This document shows positions 25,969 through 35,435 of a stretch of 64,000 nt of DNA, one piece after another. Under the pieces are notes generated by a model. That model worked only from the letters and a program-made list of their open reading frames with translations. It did not search any database and was not told the DNA's origin. Source of the stretch: JBICHN01 sp043101845 (GTDB lineage Bacteria > Planctomycetota > Phycisphaerae > Phycisphaerales > UBA5793); NCBI GenBank assembly GCA_043101845.1, contig JBICHN010000011.1, positions 806,001 to 870,000 on the forward strand, written 5' to 3'. The translations under genes were made by a program, and so were the position numbers. The stretch's first letter is position 1. Every line of letters starts with the position of its first letter.

Positions 25969-28722
25969 TCACGATTTCGCCATCTTGCGCAGCACGGTGT
26001 GCAGAATGCCGCCGTTCCGGTAGTACTCGACTTCGACCGGTGTATCGATGCGGCAAATAGTGTCAAACTCAATCGATGACCCATCCGCCTTGGTGGCGAC
26101 GACATGCACACGCTCTTTCGGCTTGAGCTGATCATCGACCTGAATGTCGAACGACTCCGTGCCGTCGAGTCCGAGAGACTTGACCGTCACACCCGGTTCG
26201 AATGTGAGCGGCAGCACGCCCATCCCCACGAGATTCGACCGGTGAATACGCTCGTACGACTCGGCGATCACCGCGGCGACGCCGAGCAGATAAGTGCCCT
26301 TCGCGGCCCAGTCGCGCGAGGACCCCATCCCGTAATCCTTACCCGCGAGCACGACAAGCGGAATCCCCTCCGCCTGATAATGCATGCTCGCGTCGTAGAT
26401 GGACTTCACTTCACCGTCGAGGAAGTCGGTGGTGTAACCGCCTTCGGTCCCCGGCGCCAGTTGGTTGCGGACACGAATGTTCGCGAAGGTGCCGCGCATC
26501 ATGACTTCGTGGTTGCCGCGTCGTGATCCAAAGCTGTTGAACATGCTGATCGGAACGCCATGCTCGATGAGGTACTTGCCCGCCGGGCCGTCCGCGGGGA
26601 TCGATCCGGCCGGACTGATGTGGTCAGTGGTCACCGAGTCGCCCACTTTGACGAGGCATCGCGCCGCCTTGATCGGCTCGATCGCTGGTGGATCAACGGG
26701 CATGTCGACGAAGAACGGTGGTTCCTGGACATAGGTCGATTCGGAATTCCATTCGTACTTGGCGCCGCCGCCGGCGTCGATTTCCCGCCACTCGTCCGAG
26801 CCCTTGAAGACCTCCGCATATTCACGCGTGAACTGCTCCCGAGTAACGAACTTGTTCACGGCCGCGTTGATTTCCTCCGCGCTCGGCCAGATGTCCTTGA
26901 GAAAGACATCGTTCCCTTCGTCATCGCGCCCGATCGGATCGACCGCAAAGTCGATGTCCATTGTGCCGGCGATGGCGTACGCGACGACGAGCGGCGGCGA
27001 CGCGAGATAATTCGCCCGCACATCCGGACTGATGCGCCCTTCGAAATTGCGGTTGCCGGAAAGGACGCTGCATGCGACAAGGTCGTGTTCGTTGATCGCC
27101 TTCGATATCGGATCAGGCAACGGCCCCGAGTTTCCGATGCAGGTCGTGCATCCATATCCGACGAGGTAGAACCCGAGCTGTTCGAGATCGTCCATCAAGC
27201 CGGATTCGTTCAGGTATTCTGTCACGACCTTCGAACCTGGAGCGAGCGAGGTCTTCACCCAGGGCTGGCGGCGCAGTCCTCGAGCCGCCGCGTTCCGGGC
27301 GACGAGCCCGGCGCCGATCATCACGCTTGGATTACTCGTGTTCGTACAGCTCGTAATTGCGGCGATGACCACATGGCCGTTCTGCAGGCGGAAGGTCTCT
27401 CCGTCGTACTCGACCTCGACTCCCTCCACATTCGGATCAATGGCTACGGCGACGGGCGCCGCCTGGCCGAGAGGCTGTCCGCCTTCGTCGGCCCAGTGGT
27501 TGCTCGTGGTCACCTCGCCCGGATGAGGCTTGCCGAATGTATCGACGAGTTCGCGGCGCCACTGAGTTTGCGAATCGGTCAGCGCGATTCGATCCTGTGG
27601 TCGCTTTGGACCAGAGATCGATGGCACGACCGTCGCCAGGTCGAGTTCGATGGTGGCGCTGTACTCGATCTCGTGCGATTCGTCACGCCACAGTCCCTGG
27701 GCGCGAGCATACTTCTCCACGGTTTGGATGAGTTCTGTCGGGCGCCCGGTGAGCTTCATGTATTTCAGCGTCTGATCGTCGACCGGGAAGAAGCCCATCG
27801 TGGCGCCGTACTCGGGCGCCATGTTTGCAATGGTCGCCCGGTCGGCGAGACGAAGCTTGGCCATCGCCGGGCCGTAGAACTCGACAAACTTTCCGACCAC
27901 GCCGTGCGAGCGCAGAATCTCCGTGACGCGGAGAACGAGATCGGTCGCCGTCGCCCCGGGCGGCAGTTCGCCAACGAGACGCATGCCGACGACTTCCGGG
28001 AGCAGCATGTAGATCGGCTGGCCGAGCATGACCGCTTCGGCCTCGATGCCGCCAACACCCCAGCCGACGATGCCGAGACCGTTGATCATCGTCGTATGCG
28101 AATCCGTGCCGACGAGACTGTCCGGATAAAGGACGCCGTCGCGCTCCCACACGACCTTGCCGAGATACTCGAGATTGACCTGGTGCACGATGCCCGTCGC
28201 GGGCGGCACGACCCGGAAGTTGTTGAACGCGCCCTGGGCCCACTTGAGGAGCTCGTAGCGCTCGAGGTTGCGTTCGAATTCCTTCTCACTGTTGATCGTG
28301 AGCGCGATCCCCGAATTGAACGCGTCGACCTGCACCGAGTGATCAATGACGAGATCACAGGGGACAAGAGGATTGACCTTTTGTGGGTCGCCATCCATCC
28401 GGCTCATCGCGCTGCGCAGGGCTGCGAGATCGACCACCGCCGGAACTCCGGTGAAGTCCTGGAGAACCACGCGGCCCGGCATGAACGGGATCTCGGTGTC
28501 GCCGACGGACTTCGCGTCGTAATTCGCGATGGCCTTCACATCCTCTTCGGTCACGACGAATCCGTCGACATTGCGCAGACACGCTTCGAGAAGCACCTTG
28601 ATCGAATAGGGGAGTCGCTCCACATGGCCGATGCCTTGCCTGGACAGCGCCCCGAGCGCGAAGTAGGTGAACGCCCCGGCGTCGGTCTTGAGCGTGGACT
28701 TCGATTCGAACGGGCCCGGCAT
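25969..28722 (-). CDS. acnA: Aconitate hydratase A
   Basis: 917 residues, the usual AcnA length (about 890-920). It isomerises citrate to isocitrate with a [4Fe-4S] cluster in the TCA cycle and can act as an iron-sensing RNA-binding protein when the cluster is lost. The cluster cysteines are in SCTNTSNPS and GYGCTTCIGNSGPL. The domain-4 motif GMGSSRDWAAKGT carries the substrate-binding Ser/Arg, and the N-terminus MPGPFESKSTLKTDAG is normal. GGAGAAG precedes the ATG. It is transcribed divergently from a LysR regulator, with a 178-base intergenic region full of repeats. Confidence 0.97.
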   Translation of the reverse strand: MPGPFESKSTLKTDAGAFTYFALGALSRQGIGHVERLPYSIKVLLEACLRNVDGFVVTEEDVKAIANYDAKSVGDTEIPFMPGRVVLQDFTGVPAVVDLAALRSAMSRMDGDPQKVNPLVPCDLVIDHSVQVDAFNSGIALTINSEKEFERNLERYELLKWAQGAFNNFRVVPPATGIVHQVNLEYLGKVVWERDGVLYPDSLVGTDSHTTMINGLGIVGWGVGGIEAEAVMLGQPIYMLLPEVVGMRLVGELPPGATATDLVLRVTEILRSHGVVGKFVEFYGPAMAKLRLADRATIANMAPEYGATMGFFPVDDQTLKYMKLTGRPTELIQTVEKYARAQGLWRDESHEIEYSATIELDLATVVPSISGPKRPQDRIALTDSQTQWRRELVDTFGKPHPGEVTTSNHWADEGGQPLGQAAPVAVAIDPNVEGVEVEYDGETFRLQNGHVVIAAITSCTNTSNPSVMIGAGLVARNAAARGLRRQPWVKTSLAPGSKVVTEYLNESGLMDDLEQLGFYLVGYGCTTCIGNSGPLPDPISKAINEHDLVACSVLSGNRNFEGRISPDVRANYLASPPLVVAYAIAGTMDIDFAVDPIGRDDEGNDVFLKDIWPSAEEINAAVNKFVTREQFTREYAEVFKGSDEWREIDAGGGAKYEWNSESTYVQEPPFFVDMPVDPPAIEPIKAARCLVKVGDSVTTDHISPAGSIPADGPAGKYLIEHGVPISMFNSFGSRRGNHEVMMRGTFANIRVRNQLAPGTEGGYTTDFLDGEVKSIYDASMHYQAEGIPLVVLAGKDYGMGSSRDWAAKGTYLLGVAAVIAESYERIHRSNLVGMGVLPLTFEPGVTVKSLGLDGTESFDIQVDDQLKPKERVHVVATKADGSSIEFDTICRIDTPVEVEYYRNGGILHTVLRKMAKS

Positions 28723-28856
28723 GGGTCTTCTCCAGATGAACAGGCGGGGTGAGGGTCACTCCGGCGGCGAATCCTACGGGAATGGCGTCTCGTTGACGCG
28801 GCTCCACGACCGAACCATGCTGGCGTCGGCCATTGAAGTATCACGGCGCAGGACGG

Positions 28857-28902
28857 ATAGGTGAAATACATACTTCCTATACATACCATCAATTGTACCT
28901 AT
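28857..28902. promoter_or_regulatory. Repeat-rich operator region between acnA and the LysR gene
   Basis: Two perfect ATACATAC octamers (28866-28873 and 28879-28886) lie 13 bases apart on the same strand. They are bracketed by an inverted pair ATAGGT (28857-28862) and ACCTAT (28897-28902), the second overlapping the LysR start codon. The unit is AT-rich in a GC-rich genome. A TTGATG/GTATTT-like promoter pair can be drawn on the minus strand towards acnA within it. Candidate binding site for the adjacent LysR protein. Confidence 0.5.
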
Positions 28903-29806
28903 GGATCTCATCGCGCTCCGCCAGTTCGTCGCGACCGCCGAGGAGGGGAGCGTCACGCGCGCGGCCCAGCGACTCGGCGTGAGCCAGCCCACGGTCAGTC
29001 AGCAGATCGCCAAGCTCGAGCGTGAACTGTCGACCCAACTCTTCGACCGGCTCGGGCGGGGAATGAGCCTGACCGATCAGGGCCGGGACCTCCTCGAGCG
29101 GGCGCGCGAGATCATTCTGGCGGTTGAGAACGCCGAACGCGCAATTCGCAGCGCCGGCGACGGAGTGTCCGGACGCCTGCGGGTGGGATCGATCGCGACC
29201 TTCGCCCAGTTCGGGCTCCCTTCGATGGTCGCAGAATTCGTTCGTGACTTCCCGGAGGTCGAACTCATCATCCATGAATCGGTGAGCGACGATCTCATCA
29301 GCCGCACGGTCGACGGTGAACTCGACCTCGCCATCGTGTCGCGCACGATCCCGAGTGAGCCACTCGTGCTCGAGCCGCTCTTCAGCGAGACCTACAAGCT
29401 CGCGTTGCCTCGCCGCCATCCCCTTACCTCACGGCGGCGAATTCGAGTCGAAGATCTGCGCGATTTCCGTTTCGTCCTGCTCGAGCCGCGCACCGGACTT
29501 CCCGTGATGGCGCTCGAGTTCTGTCGTGCGAATGGATTCGAACCGCGTATCGCCTGCCGGGGCGCGCAGCTCGCGACGGTACAGGCCATGGTGGGCGCGG
29601 GACTGGGAATCTCATTCGTCCCCACGCTAGCAGCCGAGGCGGACCGCTCGCGCCGCCGTGTCTATCGCGATCTCACCGGGGAGCGGCCGTCGCGAACCGT
29701 CAGCCTCGCGTTTCATCGACTGCGTCGACCGACGCCGGCCGCCCATGAGTTCACCGTGCGACTGCGACAGCACGCCCGGACTCGTGTCGAGGCGCCCGAC
29801 TCGTAA
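28901..29806 (+). CDS. LysR family transcriptional regulator
   Basis: 301 residues. The N-terminal winged HTH is complete (MDLIALRQFVATAEEGSV, RAAQRLGVSQPTVSQQIAKLE); the effector domain follows from ~90. No cysteine pair of OxyR type is present, and the effector is unknown. It reads divergently from acnA, so it is a candidate regulator of aconitase and of itself. The start ATG 28901 has no SD; the mRNA may be nearly leaderless, and the last operator repeat covers the start codon. The 3' end faces the MFS gene with 8 bases between the stops. Confidence 0.88.
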   Translation: MDLIALRQFVATAEEGSVTRAAQRLGVSQPTVSQQIAKLERELSTQLFDRLGRGMSLTDQGRDLLERAREIILAVENAERAIRSAGDGVSGRLRVGSIATFAQFGLPSMVAEFVRDFPEVELIIHESVSDDLISRTVDGELDLAIVSRTIPSEPLVLEPLFSETYKLALPRRHPLTSRRRIRVEDLRDFRFVLLEPRTGLPVMALEFCRANGFEPRIACRGAQLATVQAMVGAGLGISFVPTLAAEADRSRRRVYRDLTGERPSRTVSLAFHRLRRPTPAAHEFTVRLRQHARTRVEAPDS

Positions 29807-29814
29807 TCGCGATC

Positions 29815-31182
29815 TCATGAAGAGTCGGACCGTCGATCCTCTGTATCGTGATGCAGTGACGGGAGCACCGGGCGATCAATCGAACCAAGCGACGGACGAA
29901 TCGCCAGCACGCGAACGGCGATCTGCTTGACATCGATTCGAAACGGTCGATCACCCGGCGCCACAAGGCCGGCGAGAAGTCCGAGGGTAAGAAGTCGTCC
30001 GAGCACGGAGATTCCGAAGAGCATGTGGTAGGCGCCCACCGTCTCGTTCATGGAGCGAAGCACGAATCCACCGAGGAGCGATCCGCCCACCATGGCGGCG
30101 GCGTTCGCCGTATTGAAGAAGGTCAGGACGCTTGTCCGCTCATCTTCGTGAATGTGATCGAAAAGGAGAAGCAGTGTCGCGAGCTCATAGACCGCCCAGA
30201 TGACGCCCGCGAAGACCTGGAGCATGAGCAGTTCATGCATTTCGTCGAACACGATCCAGAATCCCGAGAGCGGGACGATTCCCAACCCGCCGGCCCAGAG
30301 CAGCGCGCCCGAGCCGTAGCGTCGACCGAGCCGGCCGATGAACGGCATGGCGAGCGCCTTCGAACTGAACGACACCGCGGTCAGCGAGAGGTACTGCACA
30401 TAGTTGAGTTGAAGCTCGCTCAGCATGTAGGGCGTGAAGAACGGGCCGGAGATCTGCACCGCCACGGTGACGAAGAGCATGTAGGTGAGCAGCCCGGTGT
30501 CGTGCTGGGACCGAAGTCTTCGAACCATCTCGCGCACGGGGACGAGCCGATAGTTGCTCAGTGATTCCGCCGGCTCACTCTGCCGCCACAACATGTAGGC
30601 GCTCGTCAACCGAGCGATCGCGGCGCCGGTGAAGAGCCAGCCGAAGACCTCGAGGCGACGCTCGGTCATGGCGCCGTACTGGAGCGCGAAGCCGGCGGCG
30701 ATGAGCGCCGCGAGAACGGCGAGTTGACAGACTCGCGCACGGTTCGCGAGAAAGCTCGTCCGGACGCGTGTCGGCACGATCTGACCGATCCAGGTGTTCC
30801 ACGCCGGCCCGGTCGAGAGTCCGGCGGCCCAGTACACCGTCGCCACGAGCATGAGCGCCCACGCTTCGAGCGATCCGATCCACGCGGCGATCGCAAGCGG
30901 AACGAGCGAGAGGCCCTGCACGACTGAACAGGCGACCACCCACCGGCGCCTCGAACCAAGCCGGCGGATCATGATCGGCGAGACGAGTTGAATGAGCGCC
31001 CCGAGCAGGATCGGCGCGGTGGCCACCAGCCCGGCGATCGTCTCCCCGAGTCCCACCGCGAGGGCGAAGGCGGCGAGGTACGACTCACCCAGGCCGACCA
31101 TGACGCTGAACGCGGCGCCGTCACCGATGCTCGCGCGGAGATCGCGCTTGAGTCTTGATCGAGACGATGGTCGTGACATCAT
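29815..31182 (-). CDS. MFS transporter
   Basis: 455 residues from the paired ATG at 31182/31179. It has about 12 membrane segments with a large cytoplasmic loop after TM6 (QSEPAESLSNYRLVPVREMVRRL), typical of the major facilitator fold. No substrate-defining motif was recognised. The frame stays open far upstream to 31806 but there it is antisense to sucD and lacks membrane character. The C-terminus is a soluble tail of ~45 residues (IDVKQIAVRVLAIRPSL onward). Confidence 0.8.
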   Translation of the reverse strand: MMSRPSSRSRLKRDLRASIGDGAAFSVMVGLGESYLAAFALAVGLGETIAGLVATAPILLGALIQLVSPIMIRRLGSRRRWVVACSVVQGLSLVPLAIAAWIGSLEAWALMLVATVYWAAGLSTGPAWNTWIGQIVPTRVRTSFLANRARVCQLAVLAALIAAGFALQYGAMTERRLEVFGWLFTGAAIARLTSAYMLWRQSEPAESLSNYRLVPVREMVRRLRSQHDTGLLTYMLFVTVAVQISGPFFTPYMLSELQLNYVQYLSLTAVSFSSKALAMPFIGRLGRRYGSGALLWAGGLGIVPLSGFWIVFDEMHELLMLQVFAGVIWAVYELATLLLLFDHIHEDERTSVLTFFNTANAAAMVGGSLLGGFVLRSMNETVGAYHMLFGISVLGRLLTLGLLAGLVAPGDRPFRIDVKQIAVRVLAIRPSLGSIDRPVLPSLHHDTEDRRSDSS

Positions 31183-31329
31183 GCGCGAAGACCGCTTCCT
31201 GGCCCGAGGCGTCCGCCATGATAGGGCGGCGCCGACGGGCCGCGCGACCTTTCCAGCGCACGCTGGAATGAGCGGACCCACGCGATATGCTGCCCGGCGA
31301 CCCGGCCGAACCGAACAGGATTGAACGCG

Positions 31330-32277
31330 ATGAGCATTCTCGTCAACGGCGACACCAGAGTGATCTGTCAGGGCATCACCGGCTCGACCGGCGCCTTCCA
31401 TACCAAAGGATGTCTGTCCTACGGCACGAAGATGGTGGGGGGCGTGACTCCCGGCAAGGGCGGGTCGAAGGATGACAACGGTTTGCCGGTCTTCGACACG
31501 GTGCGGCAGGCGGTCGAAGAGACCGGAGCCGAGGCGACCATGATCTTCGTACCGCCACCGTTCGCGGGCGATGCGGTCCTCGAGGCGGCCGACGCGGGCG
31601 TCAAGGTCATCTGCTGCATCACTGAAGGCATTCCCGTCGCCGACATGGTGCAGACGAAAGCGATGCTTCGCGAGTATCCCGACGCGCGGCTCATCGGGCC
31701 AAACTGCCCGGGAGTCATTACGCCCGGTCGAAGGGTGTCCGGTGAGGGCGCGAACGCGACCTTCGAAGGCGGATGCAAGATCGGCATCATGCCCGGATAC
31801 ATTCACATGGCGAAGGCGGACGCGAAGACCGGCAAGGCGGTCGGCATTATCTCGCGCTCCGGCACGCTGACTTACGAGGCCGTGTGGCAGTGTTCTTCGC
31901 GCGGTATCGGCCAGACGACCTGCGTTGGAATTGGCGGCGATCCCGTCAAGGGGCTCAACTTCATCGAACTGCTCGAGATGTTCAACGACGACCCCGATAC
32001 CGACGGCGTGCTCATGATCGGAGAGATCGGCGGATCAGACGAAACCGACGCGGGTCATTGGGTGAAGGCGAACATGCGGAAGCCCGTCGCCGCATTCATC
32101 GCGGGTCAGACGGCGCCGAAGGGCAAGCGAATGGGACACGCCGGCGCGATCATCGGCGGGTCGGACGACACGGCGGCGGCAAAGATGGAATCACTGAAAG
32201 CCGACGGAGTTCGTGTCGCCGAGAGCCCGGCCGACATGGGAGCGGCGATGGCGGTCGCGCTCGGTCTCGCTGACTGA
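31330..32277 (+). CDS. sucD: Succinyl-CoA synthetase alpha subunit
   Basis: 315 residues, starting MSILVNGDTRVICQGITGST; an in-frame ATG at 31321 is less like the family. SucD binds CoA and carries the phosphohistidine of succinate-CoA ligase (TCA cycle). The CoA site is seen in GGVTPGKGG and IGPNCPGVI, the active-site His in KRMGHAGAIIGG (~residue 270). The beta subunit gene sucC is not in the window, which is unusual because sucCD normally are adjacent. It lies near acnA, another TCA gene. A terminator-like hairpin follows. Confidence 0.95.
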   Translation: MSILVNGDTRVICQGITGSTGAFHTKGCLSYGTKMVGGVTPGKGGSKDDNGLPVFDTVRQAVEETGAEATMIFVPPPFAGDAVLEAADAGVKVICCITEGIPVADMVQTKAMLREYPDARLIGPNCPGVITPGRRVSGEGANATFEGGCKIGIMPGYIHMAKADAKTGKAVGIISRSGTLTYEAVWQCSSRGIGQTTCVGIGGDPVKGLNFIELLEMFNDDPDTDGVLMIGEIGGSDETDAGHWVKANMRKPVAAFIAGQTAPKGKRMGHAGAIIGGSDDTAAAKMESLKADGVRVAESPADMGAAMAVALGLAD

Positions 32278-32309
32278 CCTGCGTCTCAGTTCGCTCAGTG
32301 AAGAGAGAA

Positions 32310-32340
32310 ACGGCCTCCCATCCGCTGGACGGGAGGCCGT
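32310..32340. terminator. Perfect inverted repeat between sucD and the subtilase gene
   Basis: A perfect 10-bp stem (ACGGCCTCCC / GGGAGGCCGT) with an 11-base loop. It lies between convergent genes, so it may terminate both. No clean T-run follows on either strand, so it could alternatively be an mRNA-stabilising hairpin. Confidence 0.6.
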
Positions 32341-32390
32341 GTTCGTACTGACGGATCGACCTTGATCGCCAAGTGGCGATCGTGAAGTCG

Positions 32391-33968
32391 TTACCGGTTG
32401 ACCTGCGTGAGCACGACATTGCTCAGGCGGCCGGTCGACTGCGCCGCCTGGATCCACACGAGCAGATCACGCGGCGGATTCGGCACGCGAAGCGTCCAGA
32501 AGGTGTCGCCGATCGCGTTCGTCTGCTGAATGTCGCCGGCCTGCTTCGCCTGGTCGAGATCGACGCTCACGCCGAGCGCCGGGATGAACGAGCTTCCCTC
32601 ACCCTGCAGGCTGTAGAACAGCCCGGTGTCGGTAGCGGGGTCGCCATTCGTCACGAACCAGGTCACCATGTCGCCGCCGTACATCGGCAGGCTGTCGGCG
32701 AAGAGGTTCATTGAACCGATCGCGACGAGCGAGTTGTAGCTGTTGATGCGACCGTTCGCGTAGGTGTCATCCCAGCCCGCGGTCCCGAGGTCATCGACGC
32801 CGGTGATCATGTAGTCGATGACATCGTCACGCGACGCCGACATGTCGGCCGACCAGATGAGCGCGAGGAGTCCGGCCGTCGCCGGCGCCGCGAAGCTTGT
32901 TCCGCTGACGGGGGCGTAGCCGCCGTTGCGATCGGTGGTCCAGATGTTCGCGCCCGGGGCGATGACATCCATGATCGGGCCGTAGTTCGAAAAGTTGGCC
33001 TTGCGGTCGGACGAAGTCGACGCGGACACCGTGATGACCTCGTCGCTGTCCCACTGGCGATTGCCGAGTCGACGGCCGTCATTGCCACCCGCGTAGACGA
33101 GAATGCCGCCGTCCGCGGCGACCTGATCGCCGAGCGACCGGACCGAACTCGACTCGACGCCGCTGTAGCTCACATTCGCAATTTGAGCGCCATTGTCGAT
33201 CGCCCAGAGGACACCGTTGTTGATGTCGGACTGATAGGCGCCGCCGCCCGTCGAGTTCGAGACGCGAATGGGCATGTACGAGACATTCTGCGCGACGCCG
33301 GACAGGCCGACGCCATTGTTTCCACCCGCGGTGACCGTTCCGGCGACCCAGGTGCCGTGCCCGTTAATGTCGTTCACGGCGCCACCGTTCGCCTCGGAGC
33401 GACGGTTCGGGGCGTTGTAGCCGGAGACATTACGGCCACGCAGATCTTCGTGATTCGTGTTCACGCCCGTATCGCAGACCGCGACGATCATGTTGAGATC
33501 ACCGGTCTCGATATCCCAGGCGTCGCAGGACATCATGTTCGTGTGGTGCCACTGGCTGCTCAAACGCGGATCGTTCGTGCAGTTTCCGGTGGGATAGACA
33601 ATCCAGTTCGGCTCGACCCATTCGAAGGCGCCCGACGCCATGAGATTGGTCGCCACCTGGACTTCCGAGACGCCCTCCGGGAGCACGAAGGTGTAGGTGT
33701 CCATCTTCGCCTGGTAGTCGATAACGAGCGGGGCGATCTGGTTGATCGCGGCTTCGATCTCGGCCTCAGCCTGCGCGATCGAGAGGCCCTTGCCAACGAG
33801 CTGGTTCACCTGAACCGGCCGGGCGAGCATCTGACCGCTCAATTCCTTCACACCGGGGATCGGCTGGAAATCGACCGGATCGATCCCCTGGCCACCAGCC
33901 ATCGCGACTCCGCTGCACGCCATTGTGAGGGAGGCGACGACCGCGGCATGACTCTTCAAACTGTGCAT
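32391..33968 (-). CDS. Secreted subtilisin-like serine protease (S8)
   Basis: 525 residues from ATG 33968, with GGGAG 10 bases upstream. A signal peptide (~1-24, VVASLTMACSGVAMAGG) and an inhibitor-I9-like propeptide (~35-125) precede the catalytic domain. The triad is Asp166 (VAVCDTGVN), His204 (NGHGTWVAG) and Ser358 (GTSFAAPA), with oxyanion Asn296 (YAGGNDG). The last ~107 residues (419-525) are a C-terminal module similar to those of two other secreted proteins in the window. An extracellular or periplasmic degradative protease is likely. Confidence 0.93.
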   Translation of the reverse strand: MHSLKSHAAVVASLTMACSGVAMAGGQGIDPVDFQPIPGVKELSGQMLARPVQVNQLVGKGLSIAQAEAEIEAAINQIAPLVIDYQAKMDTYTFVLPEGVSEVQVATNLMASGAFEWVEPNWIVYPTGNCTNDPRLSSQWHHTNMMSCDAWDIETGDLNMIVAVCDTGVNTNHEDLRGRNVSGYNAPNRRSEANGGAVNDINGHGTWVAGTVTAGGNNGVGLSGVAQNVSYMPIRVSNSTGGGAYQSDINNGVLWAIDNGAQIANVSYSGVESSSVRSLGDQVAADGGILVYAGGNDGRRLGNRQWDSDEVITVSASTSSDRKANFSNYGPIMDVIAPGANIWTTDRNGGYAPVSGTSFAAPATAGLLALIWSADMSASRDDVIDYMITGVDDLGTAGWDDTYANGRINSYNSLVAIGSMNLFADSLPMYGGDMVTWFVTNGDPATDTGLFYSLQGEGSSFIPALGVSVDLDQAKQAGDIQQTNAIGDTFWTLRVPNPPRDLLVWIQAAQSTGRLSNVVLTQVNR

Positions 33969-34282
33969 AAGTTCTGCTCCCAAGGCAATTTGCCGGTAGT
34001 TATACGGTTTGGTTCTTTGAGCTGTTGTTTCGGGGGTTCCGTCCGGCGTCGCACGGCGGAGCCGGCGTCGCCGCTCATCTAACCCACCTGTGGCCCGGAG
34101 TATTCCCGGTCGACGGCCGAGTACAAGAGACAATCCCTAATTCATCGCCTTTCAACGGCTTGTACGCTGTCCCAGGGCGATTCGTTCGCGCCGCTTGACA
34201 CCAGAAATCGCTCCGGGACACCTCATCCGCTTATGATCGGACCTTCGGCCCTCCACCGGAATCCGACCCGGATACCCCCCTC
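33969..34282. other. Intergenic region between divergent subtilase and prenyl synthase genes
   Basis: About 314 bases with no gene. It must hold both promoters. A TATAAC -10-like box about 30 bases upstream of the subtilase start (minus strand) and a TATGAT box near 34232 (plus strand) are visible, but their -35 elements are weak, so I do not call them separately. Confidence 0.5.
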
Positions 34283-35305
34283 ATGAGTCCTCTGATCAGC
34301 ACGGACCCCGCTCACCGCCCGATTCTCGACTTCGTCGCCGGGGAACTCGCGTCGGTCGAGCGGGTCTTCAGCGAGCAACTTGAGTCCGGCCTTCCGGCCG
34401 TCAATCGACTTTGCGAGCATGTCGAACGGTATCGAGGCAAGATGCTTCGACCCATTCTGGTCCTCGTGAGCGGCCTTGCGGCGAATCAAGGAGGACCGAA
34501 GGACGGATCCTTCCATCTCTCGGCCGGCCACCATGTGCTCGCCGCGGTGTGCGAGATGATTCATATGGCCACGCTCGTGCACGACGATGTGCTCGACGAC
34601 GCCGAAGTTCGCCGGCGCGGCGTCACGGTCAACGCGCTGCGCGGAAACGAAGCCGCGGTCCTGCTTGGCGACTACCTCATCTCGAACTCGTTTCACCTCT
34701 GCTCGACCCTCGATCGTCCGGCGATCAACCGCCGAATCGGCGAGGTGACGAACACGCTCTGCGCCGGAGAACTGCTCCAACTCCACCATCGGGATCAATG
34801 GTCGATCGATGAGGCGACCTACTTTGAGATCATCGAGCGGAAGACCGCCTCGCTCATCGGTGTGTGCTGCGAACTCGGGGCGGCGCTCTCGACGACTGAT
34901 GACGCGGTCATCCGCGGACTCGCCGAGTACGGGCGCCGCATCGGCGTCGCATTCCAGATTCAGGATGATCTGCTCGATGTCGTCGGGGACGAACAGGTCG
35001 TCGGAAAGTCGCTTGGTCGCGATCTCGACAAGGGGAAGCTGACGCTGCCGATGATCCTCTACTTCAGTGCGTCCCGTCCCGGCGCCCGGGAGCGCATGCT
35101 GCGCTGGCTCGCGGATCCGGGCGACCACAACCGGAGCGACGCGGTCAACGAACTGCTCGCCGACTCCGGCGCCATCGCGCGGGCTCGCTCAGTCGCCGAG
35201 CGTGAAGTCAATTCGGCGAAGGCGGCTCTCGAGTCCGTCGTCGATTCGGCGGCCCGTCGCCTCCTCCTTGACATGGCCGACGAGGTTGTCCGACGACGCT
35301 TCTGA
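34283..35305 (+). CDS. Polyprenyl diphosphate synthase (trans-isoprenyl)
   Basis: 340 residues. Two aspartate-rich motifs bind Mg-diphosphate: TLVHDDVLDDAEVRRRG (first) and QIQDDLLDVVGD (second). The bulky residues before the first motif and the overall length suggest a long-chain product such as the quinone side chain (octaprenyl or solanesyl class), but length prediction needs modelling. The phosphate-binding GKMLRP motif is present near residue 52. A strong bidirectional hairpin follows. Confidence 0.93.
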   Translation: MSPLISTDPAHRPILDFVAGELASVERVFSEQLESGLPAVNRLCEHVERYRGKMLRPILVLVSGLAANQGGPKDGSFHLSAGHHVLAAVCEMIHMATLVHDDVLDDAEVRRRGVTVNALRGNEAAVLLGDYLISNSFHLCSTLDRPAINRRIGEVTNTLCAGELLQLHHRDQWSIDEATYFEIIERKTASLIGVCCELGAALSTTDDAVIRGLAEYGRRIGVAFQIQDDLLDVVGDEQVVGKSLGRDLDKGKLTLPMILYFSASRPGARERMLRWLADPGDHNRSDAVNELLADSGAIARARSVAEREVNSAKAALESVVDSAARRLLLDMADEVVRRRF

Positions 35306-35391
35306 ACGGCCGCCGCGTCATTCGATCTGAATTCTCGGAATAGCGAACAGTCGCATCGCGTTGGCATGGTGTTCCATTGACCCCCACGAAG

Positions 35392-35420
35392 CCCGGCGAG
35401 CGCACTGTGCGTTCGTCGGG
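35392..35420. terminator. Bidirectional terminator between prenyl synthase and dtd
   Basis: A 13-bp stem (CCCGGCGAGCGCA / TGCGTTCGTCGGG) with two GU wobbles and a 3-base loop, followed by TTCTTCT on the plus strand. It separates convergent genes. Confidence 0.65.
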
Positions 35421-35435
35421 TTCTTCTCAGTCCGT

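Noticed and set aside
26560..28752. A 730-residue open frame on the plus strand opposite acnA
   Set aside because: It is antisense to a clear, full-length aconitase, has no recognisable domain, and results from the high GC content and codon bias.
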